Assembly (NCBI RefSeq): GCF_008329535.1
Contig: NZ_NPKR01000007.1
Coordinates: 248,001-312,000 of the forward strand
Direction of reading: 5' to 3'
Length of the DNA: 64,000 bases
Source: Mycolicibacterium sp. P1-18
GTDB lineage: Bacteria > Actinomycetota > Actinomycetes > Mycobacteriales > Mycobacteriaceae
Shown: positions 33,543-41,838 of the stretch, piece by piece
Layout of the letters: each line of letters opens with the position of its first letter
How positions within the stretch are numbered: the stretch's first letter is position 1
Notes under the pieces: model-generated
The model's database searches: none
What the model saw: only the letters and a program-made list of their open reading frames with translations
Told to the model about the DNA's origin: nothing
Position numbers and translations under genes: made by a program

Positions 33543-35078
33543 ATGCAGGTAGATCCCCGTACCCCGGTCGTCGTCGGCGTCGGCCAGTTCACCGAGCGGA
33601 TCGACGACGCCGGCTACCGGGGCATGTCCTCGGTCGAGCTCGCCACCGAGGCGGTGCGGGCGGCCCTCGCGGACACCGGCGCCGACGGGGCCGCCGTCGC
33701 GCGGTCGATCGAGGTGTTCGCCGGGTTGCGGCAGTTCGAGATCTGCACGCCGTTCGACACTCCGCCGCTGGGCGCCTCGGACAACTACGTCCGTTCGGTC
33801 GCGCAGCGAGTCGGCGCCGACCCGGCGCGCGCCATCCTGGAGCCGATCGGTGGCAACGGGCCCCAGAAGCTGATGACGGAGTTCGCCGGTGCGATCGCCG
33901 CCGGTGACCACGAGGTGGTGCTGATCCTCGGCTCGGAGAACGGTTCGACGCTGAAGTACTTCTCCAACCGCGACGAGAAGCCGGACTTCACCGAGCACGT
34001 CGGTGGCCAGCTCGAGGACCGCGGCTACGGCTTCGAGCAGTACATGAGCGAGTACACGGCCAAGCACGGGCTGACGGGTGCGCCCGTGCAGTACGGACTG
34101 CTCGACAACGCACGACGGGCCCGGCTGGATCTCGACGTCGCGGGCTACCGCCGCAGGATGGCGGAGTTGTTCGCACCCTTCTCGAAAGTCGCTGCGAAGA
34201 ACCCGTTTTCGTCCTCGCCGGTGGAGCGGTCGGTCGACGAGATCGAAACCGTCACCGCCGAGAACCGGATGATCTGCGATCCGTACCCGCGGCTCCTGGT
34301 GGCCCGCGACACCGTCAACCAGGGTGCCGCGGCGTTGGTGATGTCGGTGGCCGCCGCCCGTCGGCTCGGGGTGCCCGAGGAGAAGTGGGTGTACCTGCGC
34401 GGACACGCCGACCAGACCGAGCAGGACCTGCTGGACCGCGTCGACCCGAGCGTCAGTCATGCCGCGAAACAGGCCGTGGCAGAAGCACTTCGAGGTGCCG
34501 GCGTCGGCATCGACGACGTGGCCACGTTCGACCTCTACAGCTGCTTCCCCTTTCCGGTCTTCGCGGTCTGCGATGAGTTCGGGGTCGCCGAGGACGATCT
34601 GCGCGGGCTCACGCTGACCGGCGGCCTGCCGTACTTCGGCGGCCCCGGCAACAGTTACTCGCTGCACGGCATCGCCGAGACCGTGGCCCAGATGCGCGAT
34701 CGTCCGGGATCGTTCGGTCTCGTCGGCGCCAACGGCGGTGTCATGAGCAAGTACTCCGTCGGGGTCTACTCCACCGAGCCTGCCGAGTGGGCACCAGACC
34801 GGGGCAAGGCGTTGCAGGCCGACATCGCGGCGCTGCCGAAGGTGTCGGTGACTCGCAACGCCGACGGGCCCGGCACGGTCGAGACCTACTCGGTGCGTTA
34901 CGACTGGCCGGTGACGACGGGCGTCATCATCGGTCGCCTCGACGCGGACGGAAGTCGGTTCATGGCCCTCAGCGATGACGACGACCTGGTGGCGCTGATG
35001 ACCGGGGGAGACCCACTGGGCGCCGCGATCACCGTCACGTCGAACGAGGACGGGGTCAACCGCGCGACGCTGGCGTGA
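33543..35078 (+). CDS. Thiolase-like acyltransferase/aldolase lacking the usual nucleophilic cysteine
   Basis: A 511-residue thiolase-superfamily protein (RTPVVVGVGQFTER opening; VLILGSENGS; FDLYSCFPFPVFAVCDEFG; GGLPYFGGPGNSYSLHGIAE). Where biosynthetic and degradative thiolases have the nucleophilic Cys after the Asn-Arg segment, this protein reads ILEPIGGNGPQKLM, without cysteine. Residues such as SLHG replace the GHP motif. It may therefore be an SCP2-type aldolase/lipid-transfer relative, as in sterol side-chain removal, or an acyltransferase using another residue. KstR control supports sterol or lipid catabolism. It is annotated in relatives as acetyl-CoA acetyltransferase, which may be wrong. 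Confidence 0.82.
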   Translation: MQVDPRTPVVVGVGQFTERIDDAGYRGMSSVELATEAVRAALADTGADGAAVARSIEVFAGLRQFEICTPFDTPPLGASDNYVRSVAQRVGADPARAILEPIGGNGPQKLMTEFAGAIAAGDHEVVLILGSENGSTLKYFSNRDEKPDFTEHVGGQLEDRGYGFEQYMSEYTAKHGLTGAPVQYGLLDNARRARLDLDVAGYRRRMAELFAPFSKVAAKNPFSSSPVERSVDEIETVTAENRMICDPYPRLLVARDTVNQGAAALVMSVAAARRLGVPEEKWVYLRGHADQTEQDLLDRVDPSVSHAAKQAVAEALRGAGVGIDDVATFDLYSCFPFPVFAVCDEFGVAEDDLRGLTLTGGLPYFGGPGNSYSLHGIAETVAQMRDRPGSFGLVGANGGVMSKYSVGVYSTEPAEWAPDRGKALQADIAALPKVSVTRNADGPGTVETYSVRYDWPVTTGVIIGRLDADGSRFMALSDDDDLVALMTGGDPLGAAITVTSNEDGVNRATLA

Positions 35079-35826
35079 CCTCCGAGCGCGCACAGATGAG
35101 AGCCAGCGCGTCGTTGGTCGCGCTGACGCCGTCGTCGCCGATGAGATCGCCCAGGCGCCTTCGCAGCTCGGTCTTGGCGGCCGGTTCGAGGACGACGTGG
35201 TTGGAGTGGGTGAACAGCAGGTTCAGCCAGTCTTCGCTGGAGTAGTGCAGGTGTTCGCTCACCTCGACGCGCTCGGCGGTGAACTCCGCTCGGCGTAGCA
35301 GCGCCTGCAGGGCGGTCTCGGCATTGTTTCCCGAGGTCGAGGCGGGCGTGGTGACGCCGTACTCGGCGGAGATCCTCTCTAGTCCGCGCCGCGTCGAGTC
35401 GCTCGCCGTGATGCGGTTCCACATCAACGCCAGCCGGCCGCCAGGGTTCAGCAGCGACGCCAGCTTCGGCAGCGCCACGTCGGGATCCACCCAGTGAAAC
35501 GACTGTCCGAAGGTGACGAGGTCGAAGGTGCGCCCGCGCGGCGGCCACTGCTCGAACGTGTTGCGCTCCACGGGGATTCCCTTTGCAAGGCATCGTGCCG
35601 CCATCTGCTCGTCGGGCTCGACGGCCAGCACGTCGGCCCCCGCGGCTGCGAGTTGAGCCGACGAGATCCCGGTACCCGCCCCGACGTCGAGGACGCACAG
35701 GCCGGGGGACGTCACCAGCCGTGCGATCAGCGCCTGGGGGTACCGGGGGCGGTAGCGGTCGTAGTCGTCGGCGACCGAGCCGAACGACTCGGCGCGACGT
35801 CGGTCGGTGAACACGGGCTCAGCCAT
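35056..35826 (-). CDS. SAM-dependent methyltransferase
   Basis: A 256-residue class I methyltransferase: SVADDYDRYRPRYP opening, motif I LDVGAGTGISSAQLA, acidic loop VEPDEQM, and TFGQSFHWVDP. The last two features are typical of the UbiE/Tam-like group seen in many actinobacteria. Its stop lies within the thiolase-like gene (23-base convergent overlap). The substrate is unknown. It follows the small lipoprotein gene on the same strand after 55 bases and could be the last gene of that transcript. Confidence 0.85.
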   Translation of the reverse strand: MAEPVFTDRRRAESFGSVADDYDRYRPRYPQALIARLVTSPGLCVLDVGAGTGISSAQLAAAGADVLAVEPDEQMAARCLAKGIPVERNTFEQWPPRGRTFDLVTFGQSFHWVDPDVALPKLASLLNPGGRLALMWNRITASDSTRRGLERISAEYGVTTPASTSGNNAETALQALLRRAEFTAERVEVSEHLHYSSEDWLNLLFTHSNHVVLEPAAKTELRRRLGDLIGDDGVSATNDALALICARSEVTPASRG

Positions 35827-35881
35827 GATCTCAGGATGCCCGCTGCGGCTGAGAGGCCTCTGAGCGGGCGGGCGCCGAGTC

Positions 35882-36373
35882 CTAGAACGTCCAGCTGCCC
35901 GACGGCTGCAGCACGAAGCCGTGTCGCTTGTCGGCGTCGATGCACGCGACCAGTTCGTCTTCTCCGACGACACAGGTGGCGTTCTTGCCCACGAGCTTGC
36001 GGCCGGCGTTCATTGGTTTGACCGACCGTGCCGTCACACAGCCGCCGTCCGTCCGGGTGATCGCATACGGCGCGTCGCCGCCCGACTCGTCTGCCTTGCG
36101 GACCGTGGGGCATCCGGCGCCGGCGACCGACGCCGGCACGCCGGGGATGCCGTTGCAGATGACCGATTCGTGCGGACCCCAGTCGAGCGCGCAGTCGACC
36201 TGTTCGTTCGGACTGAGGAAGTTCGTGTCGCCGAGGTCGTCGTAGTCGCCCGCGTCAACGGCCGTGAACGCGTCGACGTTGGGAAAGTTGGGGGGTGGGG
36301 ACGCGGACGTGGGACTCGGCGAACAGGCGGCAAGAACGAATGCCACGGCGGCTAGCCATCGGATCCCTCGCAT
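35882..36373 (-). CDS. Six-cysteine lipoprotein, paralogue of its neighbour
   Basis: A 163-residue protein with a signal peptide and lipobox VLAAC (lipidated C17), a Ser/Pro-rich linker, and a mature domain with six cysteines, presumably three disulfides. The C-terminal GFVLQPSGSWTF closely matches the tail of the adjacent 171-residue secreted protein. The pair therefore arose by tandem duplication. The ATG overlaps the neighbour's stop by one base. Function unknown; exported, cell-wall-facing. Confidence 0.8.
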   Translation of the reverse strand: MRGIRWLAAVAFVLAACSPSPTSASPPPNFPNVDAFTAVDAGDYDDLGDTNFLSPNEQVDCALDWGPHESVICNGIPGVPASVAGAGCPTVRKADESGGDAPYAITRTDGGCVTARSVKPMNAGRKLVGKNATCVVGEDELVACIDADKRHGFVLQPSGSWTF

Positions 36374-36888
36374 CAGAACACCCAGCTGCCGGACGGCTGC
36401 AACACGAAACCGTGGCCGGCCCTGATGCAGGCGGTCAGCCGATTTGCACCGACGACGCACGTCGTCGTGTAGTTGGACACGAGGGTCAACTTCTGTCCGA
36501 CGTCGAGTAGTTGGTCCGGTTCATCTCGGCACGTGCTGTCTTTGGCGAACGCGAATGGCCCTCCATCTTCGGCCTGTTCGTGGCTTTGGCGCACCGAGGC
36601 GCAGTCGCCGAACTGAGCGGTTGGCAGGCCTGGGAGCGACCCGCTGCATCGCACCAGACTCCCCGCCATGCAGTTGAGCCCGTCCGGGGTTCGAAAGAAG
36701 GAATAGCCGTTGGCCGACTTGTCTGGCCGCGAGTAGTCGACGCTCAGTGGCGCCTCCGTGAACGCGGCGAGATCCGGAAAACCTGGTGGTTCGGCATGAA
36801 CCTCGGGCGCGCCTGGAATCGAGACCAGTCCGATGACCGCACACGCCACCACCATTGCCTTGCACAGTGGGCCGAACATTCTGGACAC
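36373..36888 (-). CDS. Six-cysteine secreted protein
   Basis: A 171-residue protein with a cleavable signal peptide (hydrophobic 9-24, cleavage near VHA-E at 32). Six mature cysteines are arranged like those of the downstream lipoprotein, and the tail GFVLQPSGSWVF is shared. No catalytic motif is seen. It follows the WSG-motif protein gene after nine bases, so it is probably in the same transcript as the possible ESX substrate pair. Confidence 0.78.
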   Translation of the reverse strand: MSRMFGPLCKAMVVACAVIGLVSIPGAPEVHAEPPGFPDLAAFTEAPLSVDYSRPDKSANGYSFFRTPDGLNCMAGSLVRCSGSLPGLPTAQFGDCASVRQSHEQAEDGGPFAFAKDSTCRDEPDQLLDVGQKLTLVSNYTTTCVVGANRLTACIRAGHGFVLQPSGSWVF

Positions 36889-36897
36889 TCCGCTCGC

Positions 36898-38313
36898 CTA
36901 GTGCTGCACGGTCAGTTGGGTCTGATACGTCTTCGGGTTGTACGGCTTGTCGCCCTTGCCATCCCAGTTCGGCGGGTCCTCCCACGTGCTGACGCGAAGT
37001 TGCACCGTCTCCTTGCCCGTGACGGGGTCGTACACCGTGTCGACGACGGTGGGGCCGTACGGAGCGGAATCTCCCGGCCACGCGCCGGGCCCCGGCGGGA
37101 AGAGGGGAGTTGCCTTCGCCGTCAGCAGGCCCTCCGGCGTCGAGGCCGTGACCGCGCCGATCGGTTGATCTCCTGGCAGTCGGTTGTCGAAGTTGTCGGA
37201 ACCGACGAGCATGAAGCCGCCACCCTTGAGCGCGACGATCTGGCTCTCCCGATCACCGGGCAGCCCCTGGATCTCACCCTGGGGTTTGAGCGTCTGCATC
37301 CAGCCGTTGGGGTTCTTGGGGTCGATGGGATCGGACATGTACAGCCGTCTCGTGCGGTCGTGAGGTCCGTCGTTGCCGACGATGACCATCCGGTTGGTCG
37401 CCGGGTCGTAAGCGCCGCTGGCCTGGGAGATCCCGGGCAGGACGCCGAGCCTCTTCGAGGGATCGTTCAGGTCGACGACGGTGGTGTCGGCGGTGGCGAA
37501 GTCTGGATTGCGCTGACCGTTCGGCAACTTGTACGGGACCTCGCTGTACAGCGCGTACTGCTTGCCGTCGGGGCCCACGATGGTGCCGGTGGGCAGTGGC
37601 CGGCCGCCCGGCACCTCGAGGGGATTGCGTTCGCCGTTGAGCGTCGGATACGTGGTTCGGCCGTCGCCGCTGATCTCGATCCCGGTGCCGGGAATCGTCG
37701 AGCTCAGATCGCCCTGCTTCCCGTCGGGCGTCAGCGGAGTGGGACCCCCGACGATTTGCGGGTCGCCCGGCTTGGCGGCGCCGCCTCGGCCGCCCGCGAG
37801 GTCGAAGGTCTGCATGGCCTCGGCGACCGCGTCGAGCTGGTGGGCGACGTCCTCGTCGGCCAGCGCGAGCATCATGGCCTTCGCGCGGATGTCGGCTTGC
37901 AGGTGTGCCGCGGCGATCTTGCGCACCAATGCCAGTGCGGCACTGAAGATCGCCGGCATGCGGTCGGTCACCGACAGGTTCTCGCTGACCTCGAAGAACT
38001 GGCTGACGGCGTTCTGGATCGCGTCGACTGCGGCGCGCTTGGCGGCGTCGATCACGTCGGCCCCGGCCATGGCGATCCGCCCGGCCCGTTCCATCAGCGC
38101 CAGAGCGCCCCGGACCTTGGCCAGGTTCTCCACGAGCTTGGCCCTGGCCCCGTCGGCACCCGCACCGCTCCAGGGCACGGCGTCGACGGCATGCTGCGCT
38201 CGCGAGTACGTCTGCTCGGTGAGGTCGGCTTGGCGTTGCCAGCCCAGGGCGGCCTGTCGGAGATGTCCGCTCGACCACCCCTCGACGCGCGACCGGGTGG
38301 GTGTCTCGACCAT
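36898..38313 (-). CDS. WXG-type helical protein with large C-terminal beta-rich domain, probable ESX substrate
   Basis: A 471-residue protein. Residues 1-190 are helical and contain a WSG turn (48-50, VPWSGAGADGARAKLVENL) like WXG100/EspA/PPE-type secretion domains. Residues ~200-471 are Gly/Pro/Asp-rich beta-type repeats (GPDGKQYALYSEVPYKLPNGQ, GAYDPATNRMVIVGNDGPH, GGGFMLVGSDNFD) suggesting a propeller-like exported domain. No signal peptide is present. The preceding gene, two bases away, encodes an EspC-like partner with a YxxxD motif. It may be a type VII-secreted effector or enzyme; the activity is unknown. Confidence 0.72.
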   Translation of the reverse strand: MVETPTRSRVEGWSSGHLRQAALGWQRQADLTEQTYSRAQHAVDAVPWSGAGADGARAKLVENLAKVRGALALMERAGRIAMAGADVIDAAKRAAVDAIQNAVSQFFEVSENLSVTDRMPAIFSAALALVRKIAAAHLQADIRAKAMMLALADEDVAHQLDAVAEAMQTFDLAGGRGGAAKPGDPQIVGGPTPLTPDGKQGDLSSTIPGTGIEISGDGRTTYPTLNGERNPLEVPGGRPLPTGTIVGPDGKQYALYSEVPYKLPNGQRNPDFATADTTVVDLNDPSKRLGVLPGISQASGAYDPATNRMVIVGNDGPHDRTRRLYMSDPIDPKNPNGWMQTLKPQGEIQGLPGDRESQIVALKGGGFMLVGSDNFDNRLPGDQPIGAVTASTPEGLLTAKATPLFPPGPGAWPGDSAPYGPTVVDTVYDPVTGKETVQLRVSTWEDPPNWDGKGDKPYNPKTYQTQLTVQH

Positions 38314-38315
38314 CG

Positions 38316-38618
38316 CTACCTCGGCGGCTGCATGGTCGTGTCGATCCGACTGGCCTCTTCGGCGTCCCGGCCGGCGTAGTACCGCGCGGCCCCGGCGAGG
38401 TCGTCGGCGAACAGCAACAGGTTGGCCGCCGCCTCTTCGACGACGTGATTCGCCGCGGCGGTGACGCCGACTGCCGCCGTGCCGCTCGGTTGCGCGACGG
38501 GCGGTTGCCATTCATGGATGACGCCGCCGCTGCTCAGCTGGTCGCTCAACCCGCCGAGTTCGCGCGCGACTCCTTCGAGTGCTGCGGTGTCGACCTCGAG
38601 CGGATTCGTCACGGTCAT
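38316..38618 (-). CDS. EspC-like small helical protein with YxxxD type VII export motif
   Basis: A 100-residue protein resembling the DUF2580/EspC family: LEVDTAALEGVARELGGLSDQL first helix, W37 in the turn, second helix ending in Y81-AGR-D85, the YxxxD/E signal of ESX substrates. It is followed by the WSG-motif protein after two bases, mirroring EspC/EspA-like co-secreted pairs. A TAGCGT hexamer stands directly before the ATG, so a start at the GTG two codons later on a leaderless message is possible. Confidence 0.75.
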   Translation of the reverse strand: MTVTNPLEVDTAALEGVARELGGLSDQLSSGGVIHEWQPPVAQPSGTAAVGVTAAANHVVEEAAANLLLFADDLAGAARYYAGRDAEEASRIDTTMQPPR

Positions 38619-38656
38619 CACGCTACTGCCCCCGAACTGGCCGGAGACGCACCAAA

Positions 38657-39505
38657 TCAGACCAGGGCAGCGAGCTTGCCCGCCAGCCTCTCCACGTACG
38701 CGGCCACCTCGGATTCCGGCTTGTCCGGCAACCCGAACAGCACCTCGGTGACGCCGAGATCGGCCCAGCGGGCCAGCTTGTCGGGGTCGGGCTTGAAGTC
38801 CAGCGCGACGATCTGCGGCGCACCGTCGCGGCCAGCCGCGGCCCAGGTGTCCTGGAGCAGCTTCACGGGCGCGTCGATGTCGAAGTCCCTCGGCGTGGTG
38901 ATCCAGCCGTCGGCCGACTTGGCGATCCACTTGAAGTTCTTCTCGGTGCCCGCGGCGCCGACCAGGACGGGGATGTGCGGCTGAACGGGCTTGGGCCAGG
39001 CCCAGCTGGGGCCGAAGTTCACGAATTCGCCGTCGTAGGAAGCTTCTTCCTGTGTCCACAGGGCGCGCATGGCCTCCAGGTATTCGCGCAACATGGTGCG
39101 ACGACGGCCCGGCGGCACGTTGTGGTCGGCCAGTTCGTCGGTGTTCCAGCCGAATCCGACGCCGAGGCTCACCCGACCGCCGGAGAGGTGGTCGAGCGTG
39201 GCGATGGACTTGGCCAGCGTGATGCAGTCGTGCTCGACGGGCAGCGCGACGGCCGTCGACAACCGCACGTTCGTCGTCACGGCGGCCGCGGTGCCCAGGC
39301 TGACCCAGGGGTCGAGCGTGCGCATGTAGCGGTCGTCCGGCAGTGACTCGTCACCCGTGGTGGGGTGCGCGGCCTGCCGCTTGATCGGAATGTGGGTGTG
39401 CTCGGGCACGTAGAACGTGTGAAAACCGTGGTCGTCGGCGAGTTTGGCCGCGGGCGCCGGAGCTATGCCGCGATCACTGGTGAAGAGAACGAGCCCGTAG
39501 TCCAT
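38657..39505 (-). CDS. LLM-class F420-dependent oxidoreductase (Rv0953c-like)
   Basis: A 282-residue luciferase-like monooxygenase-fold enzyme, the same length and opening (MDYGLVLFTSDRGI) as Rv0953c from memory. Cofactor-site segments are HLSGGRVSLGVGFGWNTDELADH and PVLVGAAGTEKNFKWIAKSADGW. A perfect KstR operator lies nine bases before the ATG. The EspC-like gene follows in the same direction after 38 bases. F420 is the likely cofactor; the substrate is probably a sterol- or lipid-derived alcohol or ketone. Confidence 0.88.
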   Translation of the reverse strand: MDYGLVLFTSDRGIAPAPAAKLADDHGFHTFYVPEHTHIPIKRQAAHPTTGDESLPDDRYMRTLDPWVSLGTAAAVTTNVRLSTAVALPVEHDCITLAKSIATLDHLSGGRVSLGVGFGWNTDELADHNVPPGRRRTMLREYLEAMRALWTQEEASYDGEFVNFGPSWAWPKPVQPHIPVLVGAAGTEKNFKWIAKSADGWITTPRDFDIDAPVKLLQDTWAAAGRDGAPQIVALDFKPDPDKLARWADLGVTEVLFGLPDKPESEVAAYVERLAGKLAALV

Positions 39506-39514
39506 GATCAGAAT

Positions 39515-39528
39515 TAGAACGTGTTCTA
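39515..39528. promoter_or_regulatory. KstR-type operator (LLM gene at 38657-39505)
   Basis: TAGAACGTGTTCTA is a palindrome matching TnnAACnnGTTnnA, nine bases upstream of the LLM start codon and 104 bases upstream of the divergent sfnG start. Its position would block the LLM promoter. Confidence 0.85.
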
Positions 39529-39631
39529 GTCCTCGAGCGCAAGGTGGCTCCTCGTGCGCCGGGGTCAGGGTTGGAATCTGATGGATCGTTACCCGTGACG
39601 CGGGGCAAACCGTTCGCTGAGATGACACACC

Positions 39632-40762
39632 ATGACGACCGAACGCATCGCCGACCACGTGAAGTTCGCCTACTGGGTTCCGAACGTGAGCGGCGGGCTC
39701 GTGACCAGCGACATCGAGCAGCGCACCGACTGGAACTACGAGTACAACAAGAAGCTCGCCCAGACCGCCGAGAACAACGGGTTCGAGTACGCGCTCTCAC
39801 AGGTCCGCTACGAGGCCAGCTACGGCGCCGAGTTCCAGCACGAGTCGACCAGCTTCAGCCTGGCCCTGCTACTGGCCACCGAACGGCTGAAGGTCATCGC
39901 CGCCGTCCACCCCGGGTTGTGGCAGCCCGCGGTGCTCGCCAAGCTCGGCGCGACGGCCGATCACCTCAGCAACGGCCGGTTCGCGGTCAACGTCGTTTCC
40001 GGATGGTTCAAGGACGAGTTCACCCACCTGGGCGAGCCGTGGCTCGAACACGACGAGCGGTATCGCCGCAGCGCCGAGTTCCTCCAGGTGCTGCGCAAGA
40101 TCTGGACCGAGGACGACGTGGACTTCCGCGGCGACTTCTACCGCATCCACGACTTCACCCTGAAGCCCAAGCCCCTCAACACCGCCGACCGGCCGAACCC
40201 CGAGATCTTCCAGGGCGGCAACTCGACGGCCGCCCGCCGCAACGGCGGGCTGTACTCGGACTGGTACTTCTCCAACGGCAAGGACTTCGACGGCATCACC
40301 GAACAGGTCGTCGAGGTGCGCGACCACGCGCGAACCGTCGGCCGCGAGGTCAAGGTCGGACTCAACGGCTTCATCATCGCCAGGGACACGGAAAAGGAAG
40401 CAAGGGAAGTCCTCCGGGAGATCATCGCGAAGGCCAACAAGCCCGCCGTCGAAGGCTTCCGCGGCGCGGTCCAGCAGGCGGGCAACGCCACCGGTGACAA
40501 GAAGGGCATGTGGGCCGACTCCTCGTTCGAGGACCTCGTCCAGTACAACGACGGCTTCCGGACCCAGCTGATCGGCACGCCCGAGCAGATCGCCGAACGC
40601 ATCGTGGCCTACCGCAAGCGCGGCGTCGACCTGATCCTCGGTGGCTTCCTCCACTTCCAGGAGGAGATCGAGTACTTCGGCGCGAACGTTCTGCCGCTGG
40701 TGCGCGAAATCGAACGCTCCGAAGAGGATTCAGTCGACCGGCCGGTGCTGGTTCCCGCCTGA
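39632..40762 (+). CDS. sfnG: Dimethylsulfone monooxygenase
   Basis: A 376-residue FMN-dependent LLM-type monooxygenase. Its N-terminal FAYWVPNVSGGLVTSDIEQRTDWNYEYNKKLAQTAENNGFEYALSQVRY is the distinctive SfnG sequence. The HLSNGRFAVNVVSGWFKDEFTHLGEPWLEHDERYRRS flavin segment is also present. SfnG uses FMNH2 to oxidise dimethylsulfone to methanesulfinate, allowing sulfur scavenging. No reductase partner is adjacent. It may work with the transporter-flavoprotein operon at 24.7-29.3 kb, but this is only thematic. It is divergent from a KstR-boxed LLM gene. Confidence 0.9.
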   Translation: MTTERIADHVKFAYWVPNVSGGLVTSDIEQRTDWNYEYNKKLAQTAENNGFEYALSQVRYEASYGAEFQHESTSFSLALLLATERLKVIAAVHPGLWQPAVLAKLGATADHLSNGRFAVNVVSGWFKDEFTHLGEPWLEHDERYRRSAEFLQVLRKIWTEDDVDFRGDFYRIHDFTLKPKPLNTADRPNPEIFQGGNSTAARRNGGLYSDWYFSNGKDFDGITEQVVEVRDHARTVGREVKVGLNGFIIARDTEKEAREVLREIIAKANKPAVEGFRGAVQQAGNATGDKKGMWADSSFEDLVQYNDGFRTQLIGTPEQIAERIVAYRKRGVDLILGGFLHFQEEIEYFGANVLPLVREIERSEEDSVDRPVLVPA

Positions 40763-40850
40763 CGGCTCCTCGCGCTGGCGTGCGCGCGGACCGACCCCAA
40801 AGCTTGGTGCGCTAGCGTGGGTGAACCAATCGCCCATCAGAGGAGGGGAC

Positions 40851-41777
40851 ATGTCGTACCCATCGGGCCCGCCCGGTAACTCCGGTTACCCGTCCGGGCC
40901 GTCCGCGGGGCAGTATTCCGCGCCCGCGCAGCAGTTCGGCCACACGCAGGAGACCGCTCCGGCCGGGCCGAGCAAGTTGCCGCAGTACCTGGCGGCTGCC
41001 GTGGCAGCGCTCGGGCTGCTGGTCTACTTGGCCAACTTCGGTCCGGTGTTCACGATCAACGCGCCGAACCTTCCGGGCTTCGGCCCCATCGGCGGGTCAG
41101 TCAGCACCACGCCGATCGGCATCACCCTCGCGACGGCGGTCGCGCTGGTCGCCGCCCTGCTCGCCGGGGCCAGCCTGCTGCCGAAGCTGGGCCGGTCCTA
41201 CACCTGGGTCGCGATCCTCTCGGTGCTCGCGCTGCTGATCGTGCTCTCGCAGATCGTCGGCCTGCCCTCGGGCGTGTCCTTCGGGTGGGCGCTGTACCTG
41301 ATCATCGTGTTCTCGGTGCTCCAGGTGATCGCGGCCGTGGCGGCACTGCTGCTGGAAACCGGCGTCGTCAACGCGCCCACGCCCAAGCCCAAGTACGACC
41401 AGAACCCCTACGGCCAGTACGGCGCCCCGGGGCAGTACTACGGTCAGCCGCAGGGTCAGCCCCAGCACACCACCCCCCTGCACCAGCAGGGCCCGCCGCA
41501 GCAGCGTGGCGGTTACCCGCAGCAGCAGTACGGCGGCTACCCGAACCCGTCGACCGGTGGCTTCGGTGCCCAGCCGGGCTCCCAGCCCGGAGCTCAGTCG
41601 CCGTCGCAGCCAGGCCAGCAGGCCGGGTCGCACGAGAGCGGGCCGCCCACGCCGCCGACGGGGTTCCCCGCCTTCGGTTCGCCGCAGGGGTCCATCGGCT
41701 CGCAGCCGACGCAGTCGTTCGAAACGCAGCAACCCCAGCAGCAGGGTGCGCCGCAAACCCCTCCGCCACCGTCATAA
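40851..41777 (+). CDS. 34-kDa-antigen-like membrane protein (Rv0954-like, DUF5336)
   Basis: A 308-residue protein with a short Pro/Gly-rich N-terminus, four membrane helices (about 42-66, 87-108, 113-133, 142-165) and a ~125-residue Pro/Gln/Gly-rich C-terminal tail with PQQQ and GGYP repeats. This architecture matches the mycobacterial 34-kDa antigen homologue family. The Rv0954 protein has been linked to cell division/envelope. A strong ribosome binding site AGGAGGGG precedes the ATG, and a TAGCGT -10-like element lies at 40813-40818. Confidence 0.88.
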   Translation: MSYPSGPPGNSGYPSGPSAGQYSAPAQQFGHTQETAPAGPSKLPQYLAAAVAALGLLVYLANFGPVFTINAPNLPGFGPIGGSVSTTPIGITLATAVALVAALLAGASLLPKLGRSYTWVAILSVLALLIVLSQIVGLPSGVSFGWALYLIIVFSVLQVIAAVAALLLETGVVNAPTPKPKYDQNPYGQYGAPGQYYGQPQGQPQHTTPLHQQGPPQQRGGYPQQQYGGYPNPSTGGFGAQPGSQPGAQSPSQPGQQAGSHESGPPTPPTGFPAFGSPQGSIGSQPTQSFETQQPQQQGAPQTPPPPS

Positions 41778-41838
41778 TCTCTAGCGGCGCGCGCACACCC
41801 TTCGTGCGCCGGAGATGGTGCGAGGAGCGACGCAGCTA

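Noticed and set aside
36680..36720. A GGGTTCGAAA stretch resembling a tRNA T-loop
   Set aside because: It lies inside a coding gene and no acceptor, D or anticodon stem can be built around it. No tRNA gene was found anywhere in the window.
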